From the NCBI GenBank assembly GCA_947397865.1, contig OX377619.1, positions 104,873,007-104,937,006 on the forward strand: a stretch of DNA of 64,000 nucleotides, written 5' to 3'. This DNA comes from Polietes domitor. Its lineage: Eukaryota; Arthropoda; Insecta; Diptera; Muscidae. Shown here in pieces: positions 11,131 through 20,242 of this stretch. The notes below the pieces were generated by a model. It saw only the letters and a list, made by a program, of their open reading frames with translations. It was not told where the DNA came from and did not search any database. Every line of letters starts with the position of its first letter. Position 1 is the first letter of the stretch. Made by a program: the position numbers and the translations under genes.

Positions 11131-12787
11131 ATGTTGGTAGTTTATTAGTTTTCTTATTGCATGACACTGAATTTATTAAATATTGTAGTGAAAATTATTT
11201 TTTTTTTGTTATGACACGAGATGGCACATGAAAACAATAATATAAAACTGGACGTGAAGACAACAGAATGTTGACAGGGTTTACAGAACATGCGAACCGG
11301 ACGACGGACAAAACACTGCAAATAGTTTGACTGTAGGTCGTGTTACGACGCCTGATTGCGTTCGGATGTCTGCTACTAGTACGTGACCAGCACTCCCTCG
11401 ATGCAGTGTTTAAAATGCTGACGAGATTTCAGCAAAAACATCCAAATTATATATTTTCTTCAGTTTAAAAAAATCTGAATCAAAAAGCCGACCTCTGCTG
11501 ATATTAAAGTAGCTTGCACATTTCAACAGCACTAGCAAAAGCACTTATTTTCAAAGGCAAAATAACAAAAAGCTGCAGTTATAGCAAAGATTTAAAATTT
11601 TAACAACAGCAGTATATGTTAAAGTAAATGTTGTGTTTTTTAGGCGAAATAGAAAATGGCTGATCAGGAGAACACACAATGGCTTTCAGCACAAGAATTT
11701 TTGTGCTGAAGACAAAAATAGCAGTTTGTACCAAAACACACTAATGCTGCCTTGACAAAATGTATTTCATGTATGTAGTTACTGTAACGGTACAATATCA
11801 AAAAATTAACAGTAAAAAGAAATTGTGTGTTTGTTTTGTTTTGTTTTAAGTTATTCGTGGGATCGATCGTTCATGCCAAATGCTGCCGTTATAGGATTAT
11901 AAAATATTTAAGATAATATATTATTATTTGTTCTAATTTTTCTGTACATCCGTAATAAATTCGAAAATTTTTATAGGAAGGCAACTGTTTATTTCTAAGC
12001 CTTGCCTTTCGTTTACAAACTGACAACGTTAATGTTTCGTATATTAAAATTCAGGTTTATTTTCACTTTGCTTTTTTATATGTTTGTATATGTGTATGTT
12101 ACAATGTGTAGGCTTAGATACAACAATTTTTCAAATTCAAGATGTGGTTGTTCTAATTATATTTTAATATTATTGTTGCGATGTTAATTAGCGTAGTAGT
12201 TTATTAGTTATCGATATTTTTAGATTAGTTTAGTTTAATACAGTAGTTTAAGTAGCGTATTGAAAATGTAGATCACACAGTAGTTTTTAATTAGTACACT
12301 GTAGATTTTAGGTAGCAAATAATAAATAGTTTTTTTATATTAGTTAATTTAATTTACATTTTATTTCCTAGATTTAGCACTAATTAATTTTTTGTGGATT
12401 TTAACAAACTTAGACAATAAGCCTTTTTTATAAATTCAATGTTCTACGTTCAATGTTCATAGGGTTAATTTGTTTGTTTGATATGTATATATGTAACTTT
12501 TTTATTTTTAACTTTATGTTTGTCACTGTCACAGGAGGAGAAGCGCACGAACTCGATCAATAATCATAAAAGACTGGTTTGTGTTGATGCTGTCGCCTGC
12601 AATATCGCCAAAATTCACTGCCTACAAGCGACAGCACAACAACAAACTGCTTGAGCAAAAAAGGGAGCGAAAAGAATAAACGATTGATGCACCGCTATTC
12701 CTGCACACCCCTGCTCAAATAAATAGAGACACACTTCAACAGCAACACTTAATGTTAAGTCTGAAATTAAAATGATGTTGTATATAA
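11131..12787. other. AT-rich spacer, no gene recognised
   Basis: Mostly A/T-rich with poly-T tracts. A perfect stem-loop lies at 11686-11709 (arms TCAGCACAA and TTGTGCTGA, loop GAATTT). A short less AT-rich part around 11250-11420 and 12530-12700 has no homology I can name. Small open frames (12002-12187 +, 12615-12869 -) show no motif. Confidence 0.5.
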
Positions 12788-13310
12788 AGTTGCAGGGGAG
12801 CCAAAGCCACCCGCGAAGGTTTGCCAGACATGAATTTTTGTGCTTCCCATAATGTAAGGAGGTGACCATAAAAGTTTTGAAAGTTTTACTTATACGGAAG
12901 TGGTAAAAATGTCACTATTTCTATTCGACCTTAAAGGGAGCAGGCTATCAAAGCCACCCCGAAGGTTTTCCAGACATGGATGTTTCTTCTCATAATGTAA
13001 GGAAGAGGCCAAAAAAAATGGACCGTTTTACTTATAGCGTAAATAAATTCGTTGCTGGCCCCGGATTTGACCTTGTCTGGCACGCACTTTCCACTTCCTG
13101 ATTGTTGGTAACTCGCAGTGGTAAGAGCTTTCATATATAAATGCCAGCCATGATAAAATAATGTAAATGCGACCCATTTTAGCGACCTTAAAATGTGCAG
13201 GGGGGCAAAGCCACACATGACATGATTTTTTTCTTTCCAATAATAACGGAACATATCCTAAAAGTTTAAGCCGTGATACTGGTGTAACAAAAACGTTGCT
13301 GGCTCCCGGA
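12788..13310. repeat. Three degenerate tandem units of ~150-250 bp
   Basis: The pattern GGGG-AGCCAAAGCCACCC-GAAGGTTT-CCAGACATG, followed by CATAATGTAAGGA and later GTTGCTGGC, appears at about 12793, 12935 and, more worn, 13196. Spacing between units is irregular. No open frame is shared between units, so they are repeats rather than exons. Confidence 0.65.
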
Positions 13311-13703
13311 CTAGTAGGGTAAAGTATAAGTTATCTGACAGAAAATGAATTTGGGGCTATGTTCGTTTTTTGTTGGGGACTTTGTTTTCCTATAAAAATA
13401 AATGTTAGTGGTTGAAGAGTAGAAAATGATATTGTACATCAGTGACACCTATGAGGCAAAAAAATAAACACGAACTAAACCGATTTTGGATTGTCGGTTT
13501 GGGGCTGGGGCTAGTATCGCATTTGGAAATTTTATTTGCTTTCCTATAAAAAATAAATTTTATTGGTAGAAACTGCTCTAGGAGGCAAAAAACGATACGA
13601 AAGCGTATATCAGTGACATCTATGAGGCCTGTGGCTTGAATTTGACTCGAGGTAGTATTTAGTATCACATTTGTGAATTTTGTTTGGTGACAGATAGCTT
13701 GTT

Positions 13704-13866
13704 CGATTGGGTTTACTAGCTTACAATTAAGAGACTTGATATTATGGCAACGTTGTTACATATTGGTTTTTCTTAAATGGATTAACAGGTAAAATCTGTG
13801 AACACAACTAAGAGAGTAGTTAAGCGAGTAAATTCCATACAAAAATTAAGATAGTAAACCCAATCG
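13704..13866. mobile_element. 163-bp MITE with 20-bp terminal inverted repeats
   Basis: The left end CGATTGGGTTTACTAGCTTA and the complement of the right end (13847-13866) match at 19 of 20 bases. The interior is AT-rich and non-coding. No target duplication is evident beyond the ends. The first five bases, CGATT, are also present in copy A at the equivalent place, so the true terminus may start at GGGTTTACTA. Superfamily unknown. Confidence 0.7.
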
Positions 13867-14769
13867 AAAAGGCCTAGAGTCATTTCCACTTAGCGCGTAT
13901 CGACATCTGCCTTGCTTTATTAACTTATTTATTTTGCTAATATAATGTATGAAGCATATGCAACGGAAATGTAGGTTTTTTAAGTGTGCTTTGTATGTTA
14001 AAATAATTATTCGATATATATTCCAAGATTATGGAGTAAAATGAGATGGAGTAAGTATGCGTAACTCACACAATCTGTGATAATGTTACGAGGACGGCCT
14101 TGAATGCATTTTTCCATTAATTTAGTAATTCTACCAACTTTTTTAATTTTTCAAAGGTACATGATCTTCATCTGCAGAGGGGTCAGAAATATATCGATGC
14201 AAGCTACCATGTTTATCAATTCGATAATTGGGTAAACGTCGTGAATCATTACGAAATATTTATAATATACTAACAGAACTCCGCACTCGATATTCGAGTT
14301 CAAGTTTTTGTGAATCTAAATCAAGACATCTCCTTTAATTTATTTTTGGATAAATATAAAAAATCAACATATAAAACACATTTATCTTTCAAGTACGCGC
14401 TACTTCAAAAGTGCAATAATTTCTCCACTCCTGTTTTCCGTATTCCCATTCGTATATTTGTAATATATGTGCGATGGACATCTCCTATGTCCTTAAATAT
14501 AACCAATATTTTATTTTTGTTTTGTCATCATTACCTCAAAATAAACTTAAATTAATTGCTGTCTGCCAGACATATTCAATAATAGAACATATTTCCGGGA
14601 ATGTAGGAACATGCATTGCACTGTCGTTTCTTTGGTACCATTTTCATCATGCTTGGAAAATACTTTCCCCTAAAGTAGTGTATTAAGTGTAAAAACTACA
14701 ACATTCGATGATATAATTTTTAGACCTTATCCCGTTTATCCTTACTCCGAATTTTGTGATTAGAGATGC

Positions 14770-14777
14770 AACAGTTA
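14770..14777. repeat. Target-site duplication AACAGTTA, left (partner 23214-23221)
   Basis: The 8-bp direct repeat flanks the antisense LOA-like element. The unoccupied site reads AATAGTTA at 4851-4858 in copy A, which shows that one unit is the pre-insertion sequence. Confidence 0.85.
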
Positions 14778-14803
14778 GGTTAGTTTGAAAAAGAGAAGTC
14801 ACT

Positions 14804-14875
14804 TCGACCATTTGGTCGAGGGTGACTCATACCCTAAGTTATACACTTAGGCCAGAAGATCGGCCCGCTGTGCGG
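14804..14875 (-). other. Row of stem-loops at the 3' end of the LOA-like element
   Basis: Three foldbacks occur within 72 nt: 14804-14819 (7-bp arms TCGACCA/TGGTCGA, loop TT), 14833-14851 (7-bp arms CCTAAGT/ACTTAGG, loop TATAC) and a weaker 14865-14875 (CCGC/GCGG, loop TGT). They lie 26-98 nt from the element terminus. In LINEs without poly(A) tails, structured 3' ends can serve as the RT recognition site; that role here is inference. Confidence 0.6.
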
Positions 14876-15067
14876 TCTCAGTTAGAAAAAGAAACCGAAA
14901 ACAAAATTAAGAAAGATGAAGAGGGGAAGTATTTAGAAGGGTCATTCAATTCATTTTCCCTATTTTAGGAATTCCGTGTCAATCATGAACATCCTTAAAT
15001 TTCGTCCATCCTATGCACCTAAGGTGCACCAGGTAAGGTTTTATTGACCCCGAGAGGTAATTGGCTC

Positions 15068-17445
15068 TCAGCCTCGAGAATGCAGGACAGTGGCAGATAA
15101 GTGTTCCACCATTTCGGTGTCCTCTCCGCAGTCCCGGCATTTATCCGAGTCCGACCGCTCTATGCGGCGTAGATGCGATCTCAGGGGTAAGTGACCAGTG
15201 AGAAGTCCCACCGTGCTGCTGAGTTCGATTTTGTTTAGCCTCATCAGTCGTCTGGTTTCGCTCTCATTGATCACCACCCCATAAGACTTTGGTCGTACCG
15301 CCTACTGTGTACGACTCCCAGGTTAGTCTATGGGCTGTAGTTGTCCACTTCCCTAGCTCAGTTTTCGTTGCCTGGAAAGGCTTGACGTTTATCATATTGA
15401 CGGATTCGAGGCCTGATCCTCCTCTCGCCAGTTCGTCTGCTCTTTCACTACCTTCGATCATACAGTGCCCTGGTCAGATAACCGCCTTGTACTTAACCTG
15501 TATCTCTATTGGGCGTAGTGACAAAATTGTCTCCATTGCCCTCGTAGATGTTGTTCGAATGGCTCCACTGATGCCGAGGCAGCACATTCTTTGAACTTTC
15601 TGCATTATATTTATATTGCACTTAGTTTCCATCGATATCCACCATACCACCGAGGCATAAGTCATAATTGGTCTGATTACACTTGTGTAGAGCCAATATG
15701 CCATTTTGGACTAAGTCCCCATTTTGAGCCTATGGTCCTTCTGCATAGAGCCCAACATCTATGGACCTTCTCCGCCCTGCTGTATATGTGACTCTTCCAG
15801 TTTAGTTTATGATCCATGATCACGCCTAGATACTTAACTTTCTCTGTAATTTTAATCGTTTACCCCAGAAAGGTAGGGTCGTTAGCATGTGGTTGACTCA
15901 GTTTATTGCTTCCCGGTCCACCTCGAACTGGCCTTAGGATTCGATTAAGGTATCGGTCTTACCATTATTATATGCGCCCTCAATGTCGATAAAAATCGCC
16001 AATCTATGTGGTGGACGACCTCGTATATTGCGGTCTCCACCGGTCTTCCGTTGACATATGCGTTTAAACTTCAGCAAATCGTCAGGGATCTGTGCTTTAA
16101 TTATGTTGTCGACAATGCGTTCCATTGTTTTGAGCATGAAATATGTTAGACTTATCGGACGCCTTTGCTGTTGCGTAGATAGCTTTGTCAGGTTTAGGTA
16201 TGAAAACCACCCTGGCTTGTTGCCTACTGTTAGGGATATTTCCATAGCGCAGTCATGCTGTGAATATGTTCACCAGATGATCTAAGATCAATCCCAGTCC
16301 GTGCTGTAGCAGTGCTGGGAAGATCACATCCGGTCCTGCTGCTTTTGGGGGCGAAAATGTTGATCGCCCTTCTAACCATATCCTTCGATATTATGGGTTA
16401 CCTTTAGGGTTATTCCAATATGGGGCCAGTATATCCCTTCGGGAAATGGGTCTTCATTAGTAATTTCTGCATCTGTGCTGTTGTTTCCATTCTAGTCCAA
16501 CTGGCATCCACCATCGTTTCAGACTGCACGTGAGTCTTAGAAAGGAATTTCTTAATCTTAGAGACATCGTTTACGTTATCCACCTGTTCGCAGAAGTGTT
16601 TCCAGGAGTTGAGTTTAGCCGTTCTTGTTATTTTCCTGTACTCTTTGAGTTTTTCGTAGTAATTATCCCAGTAAATTGCTTGTTTTTTGTGACGAGCTCT
16701 GTTAAAGAGTCTGCGGACATTCTTACCAAGATTTATTATATCCCCCGTTATCCAGGGTTTCTCTCGTAAGAATCCTTTCTCGAAGAGGCGAAGAGGCTCG
16801 AATGACTCTATAATTGCTTCCGTCAGCTTCCTAACTTCGAGATCCGTCTCGTTTCTTTCCCGATATGAATCCGAGGGGATTTCGAGTAGTGACTTTAAAC
16901 TCTTTTTAAATTTAAACCAGTTGGTCTTAGTTTTATTTCGGAATCTAATAGATTCCGTTGGCTGCCAAGCTAATTTAAACATAATGTAACGATTATCTGA
17001 GAATGAATGTCTGAGACATTCCAATCTAGAACCTCGTCGATTAGGTTTTCAGAACAAACAGTTATGTCTATTACCTGTTCCCTTACCTTGTTTATTGCAT
17101 TTTGTGCTACCCCAAGCAATGTGCTGTGAGTTGGCGTCACTACATACCCGTCTCTGCCAGACGATGTAGTTCCGACGTAGGTGGTAGTGTCGGTGAGTCA
17201 GATGACAGGTATACCAATGCTAGGTACATGTTTTCATCACCCCGCGTCAATACTGTTGCATCCGCCGTTGACAACTCTGGAGAGGAGAAAATTAATATTA
17301 TTGTGACACAAGATACAGGCTCGGTCCAAGGTTCTTGTATCAAGGCAATAAGGATCTTACCTTTATTTACTTGCTCCATCAAAGCCAATACCGCCGTCTT
17401 ACTGCGATGGAGGTTGATCTGAACGATGTTGGTGTTAGTTATCAT
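15068..17445 (-). pseudogene. ORF2 of LOA-like LINE: endonuclease, RT and RNase H remnants
   Basis: Minus strand. The endonuclease begins at 17445 with VQINLHRSKTA and IQEPW, then degrades. The linker (17024-16410) is still a 204-codon open frame. The RT keeps PISLT and motif A (FIDIEGAYNN, about 15990), then jumps to VKYLGVIMDHKLNWKSH (about 15800). The segment that should hold motif B and the catalytic YADD box is therefore deleted. The thumb (YTSVIRPIMTYASVVWW) is readable at 15704-15600. After IEIQVKYKAVI the sequence passes directly into PGHCMIEGSERADELAR, the C-terminal end of RNase H, so its N-terminal catalytic part is also lost. A C-terminal CX2C...H zinc-finger-like tail (CRDCGEDTEMVEH) ends at 15068. 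Dead. Confidence 0.85.
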
Positions 17446-17559
17446 TCAGCAGACGGTCTTCTTGGGAGCTTGACATTACGTAGTTACGCTTTTCCCACTA
17501 CTTTCGGTTTTTGTTGTGCCTTGTTTTTTGTCGAGGGGGTTTCTTTTGCTTTTGGTCGC

Positions 17560-18784
17560 CCGACCGATTAAACTTTTGCCAATGGCTTTGACAACGAAGA
17601 AAGCCTTGATTTCTGCTCATGGATACCTGGTCGATTCCCACCACAAATAAGGTACCATCAGGGCCCTATTCTCTGTGGAAGACCTCCCATTTCCTTGTGC
17701 CCAAGGCCACATTTTGCCTTGCGATTGTTTTTAGGACGGCATTGGGTTCGAGCTTACTACCCGATCCTTTAATGAAGACCGTCGCCTACTTTAGTGATGT
17801 AATGTCCTTCCATCTCACTAGGTCGAACTTAGCGCCAGCCCAAGGAGTTGTAATCGCATTGATTATCCTTGTGAGGGTCGCGACACATTCTCTCGACTAC
17901 AGTTTTAGCAAAATAATGTCCTTGTCGAAAGCGCAGCATTTTCTCCAAGGACGTGCTCTGATATTTTGCTTTGGACCAAGTCTTCAACCATGGATTTTTG
18001 GTCTTTCGGTATTCTTCCGGTTGGGCTATTGGCGTCGATGACTGCGAAGCAGTGTTCATCTTTCTGTTTTTTGGCCATTTTCGCGTAGGAGGGTAGCTCT
18101 TTCCCGCTTTTCACATCATGCTTCTTCCTTAGCGCTGGACGATTGCTTTTTATGAGCAATCTGCTTTTCTCTAAAGATTTCGCTGATGTGCCAGCTTCTT
18201 TCATATATGCATCCTCCTTCCCCCCTTGATGAGATTCCTGGGTGGGACTCTCTTCGAGGGAGTGGAGAAAGTAGTAACATTGCTACTCAGAGATGGGGAG
18301 CACTTTACCTTCTTTGAAGAAAATTCCGCGGAGTTCTGCTCTTCGGGATAGTGGACCCTTTTCCCAACCTTCGAAGAGGTGTGAATGGACGCTCTCTGCT
18401 CCTTCGTAGCATCCTCCTCTTCTTCCAGGTTTTCTTCTGATTTAGCTTGGCTATTTTGCGTTTCTGAGCCCCGAAAGCTTCTTTTTCTTCGTAGTGAGAC
18501 GAGCGATACTCTCACTCACTTCATCGACCATATCGTTCACACTCTTTTTTGAGACTATGACGGTTATGTTATCAGGGTCGAAGAGTCAGAATCCTCTTGG
18601 TCACCTCCTGTCTCGAAAGGTTGCGTCCGCTTGGAGCAGTTCGCTGGTTTAGAGGATTCCGTTCCTAGGTGTGCACTTGTCGCATCTAGGACTACGGAGG
18701 ACTCTTGTGGTAGCTAGATACCGCCGGCACTGGGTTTATTTCACCCTGCACCGTAACTTCTCCTTCTTTAACTTTACTTTCCAT
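17560..18784 (-). pseudogene. ORF1 of LOA-like LINE (DUF4780-like), frameshifted
   Basis: The likely start is the minus-strand ATG at 18784-18782, giving MESKVKEGEVTVQGE, followed by stops and shifts. Longer open pieces are 18515-18201 (charged, Ser/Glu-rich) and 18204-17905. The latter has the block FAVIDANSPTGRIPKDQ, which resembles the DUF4780 domain of insect LINE ORF1 proteins. Its C-terminal part is spread over other frames down to a GPDGTLFVVGID block at about 17650. It lies directly upstream of ORF2 in the same direction, as expected for a LINE Gag-like protein. No zinc knuckles are seen. Confidence 0.7.
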
Positions 18785-18829
18785 AATTTTATTTTAGTCG
18801 GGTTCATTCCCTATCCAGTTTTTGTCCGC

Positions 18830-18841
18830 GGGGTGTCACCT
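18830..18841. repeat. Target-site duplication GGGGTGTCACCT, left (partner 23066-23077)
   Basis: The 12-bp direct repeat immediately precedes the Jockey-clade element and follows its poly(A) tail. It defines both ends to the base. Confidence 0.92.
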
Positions 18842-18876
18842 AGTTCATATTTTGCCGTGATTGCATACAGACGTGT
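18842..18876 (+). promoter_or_regulatory. Internal Inr + DPE core promoter of Jockey-clade copy 2
   Basis: The first element base after the duplication is A of AGTT, matching the A+1-K-T-Y half of the Drosophila initiator. AGACGT at 18869-18874 lies exactly at +28 to +33 counted from that A and fits the DPE consensus RGWYVT. The longer AGACGTGT matches the downstream element known from Drosophila Jockey, Doc and I promoters. No TATA box is needed upstream, which lets the element carry its promoter along. Confidence 0.75.
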
Positions 18877-19108
18877 GTCTCCTCCAAAAAAAAATATTTT
18901 CGTTAATAAAAAGAAAAAAAAAACTAAACAAAATTCAGTATTGACATTGTTATTGATAACAACAACAATTAATTAAAAACAGACAAACGGACTAGTGGTT
19001 TGCAAATTGTTTTGCTGTCTCGGCAATAAAAGTAATGCTTGTGTTGCAAAGCCACCACCGTTCATTGCAGCCAAGCAAAAACAAATTACACATACGTGCA
19101 TTGTTAAA

Positions 19109-20242
19109 ATGAACAACTCCAAAGCAACGCAACTGAGTGAAGAAAGTAGCGACGACGAAACGGACTGGCAAGACGTAACCAGTAATAAAAGAAGAAATAA
19201 GAAACCTCCAAACGTTCCACTGCAAAGACAAAAGCAACAACGCACTAATGAAGGGCCTAGCTCAAGTAATAAATTTGCCGCTTTGAGTAATGATGACGAT
19301 GAATCGAAGATGGAAGATAATACTGTTCGAGTACCTCAACCACCACCAATATTTATCCCAAGTGTTGCAAAAATCGATAAAATGGTATCAAATCTTTCAA
19401 AAGTGATAGATAGTAAGGAATTTAATTATAAATCACTACGTGACGGCCAGGTTCGTCTTATGATTAAATCTATTGATTCCTATCGAAAAATTGTTAAACA
19501 TTTTGAAGAAGCAAAAATAGCTTATCATACCTACCAACTCAAGCAGGAGAGAGCGTTTAGTGTAGTAATTAAGGGTCTTCATCATACAACACCCATTGAG
19601 GACATTAAAGCAAATCTTCTCTCACTGGGACACCAAGTTAGAAGCATCAGAAACGCAAAAAGCCGAGTTACAAAAGAACCTCTTTCAATGTTCTTCGTAG
19701 ATTTAGATCCCGACACCAACAATAAAGATATTTACAACATTAAAAGTATTGATAACGCAATTATTACCATCGAACCCCCACTCCGTATCAATGATCTTGT
19801 GCAATGCTATCGATGCCAACAATTTGGACATACAAAAGCCTACTGCAAGAAACCATTCAGTTGTGTCAAATGCGGAATGAATCATCCCACGGCAGAATGT
19901 ACAAAGACTAAAGATACACCAGCATGTTGTGTACATTGTTTGAAACCGCATACTGCAAATTATAAAGGTTGTGAAATATATCAAACCCTTCTCAATAAAA
20001 GAAATACCAAGAGAAGCTCACCCACAAACGGTCAAAGAAAGCAACAATTTTCAAACAGTAATGAGTATTCAAGTATGCCAAATCAGTCATATGGAAATGC
20101 AACATATGCAGGTATTTTAAACGGTCCATCAAATGGTACGAATTGGTTGGAAAAAATCGAATCTATGCTAGCCAAACAAATAGAGTTAACAAACACTTTA
20201 ATGAACATGATGTATATATCAATGTCTAAATTATGCAATTGA
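19109..20242 (+). CDS. ORF1: Gag-like nucleic-acid-binding protein of Jockey-clade LINE (377 aa)
   Basis: The protein forms the RNA particle of the element. The ATG at 19109 sits in the good fly context TTAAAATGA. The frame is open upstream to 18995, but that stretch has only a GTG and looks like leader. The N-terminus is acidic and polar (EESSDDETDWQDV). A central region of roughly residues 150-240 matches the PRE_C2HC-associated part of LINE ORF1 proteins. Three zinc knuckles follow: CYRCQQFGHTKAYC (CX2CX4HX4C), CVKCGMNHPTAEC (CX2CX3HX4C) and CVHCLKPHTANYKGC (CX2CX3HX6C), from about 19803 to 19974. The tail is Asn/Ser-rich. No internal stop or shift is seen. The stop codon lies inside the beginning of ORF2, so ORF2 is probably made by reinitiation or a similar coupled mechanism, which is an inference. 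Confidence 0.92.
   Translation: MNNSKATQLSEESSDDETDWQDVTSNKRRNKKPPNVPLQRQKQQRTNEGPSSSNKFAALSNDDDESKMEDNTVRVPQPPPIFIPSVAKIDKMVSNLSKVIDSKEFNYKSLRDGQVRLMIKSIDSYRKIVKHFEEAKIAYHTYQLKQERAFSVVIKGLHHTTPIEDIKANLLSLGHQVRSIRNAKSRVTKEPLSMFFVDLDPDTNNKDIYNIKSIDNAIITIEPPLRINDLVQCYRCQQFGHTKAYCKKPFSCVKCGMNHPTAECTKTKDTPACCVHCLKPHTANYKGCEIYQTLLNKRNTKRSSPTNGQRKQQFSNSNEYSSMPNQSYGNATYAGILNGPSNGTNWLEKIESMLAKQIELTNTLMNMMYISMSKLCN

Larger units (their letters stand above)
13336..14777. repeat. Repeat block B, left half (right copy of the duplicated segment)
   Basis: Collinear with 4210-4856. The copy is interrupted after AACAGTTA by the LOA-like insertion and resumes at 23214. It carries about 720 bp absent from copy A (13709-14431), including the small TIR element at 13704-13866. 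The open frames at 14310-14555 and 14474-14686 have no protein motif and lie in this repeat. Confidence 0.85.

Noticed and set aside
14804..14875. Stem-loops as an intrinsic bacterial-type terminator
   Set aside because: Eukaryotic context and no T-run after the stems. They lie in a LINE trailer.
18995..19108. Upstream extension of the Jockey ORF1 to 18995
   Set aside because: The frame is open but starts with GTG. The ATG at 19109 has a good context and begins the part comparable to other ORF1 proteins.
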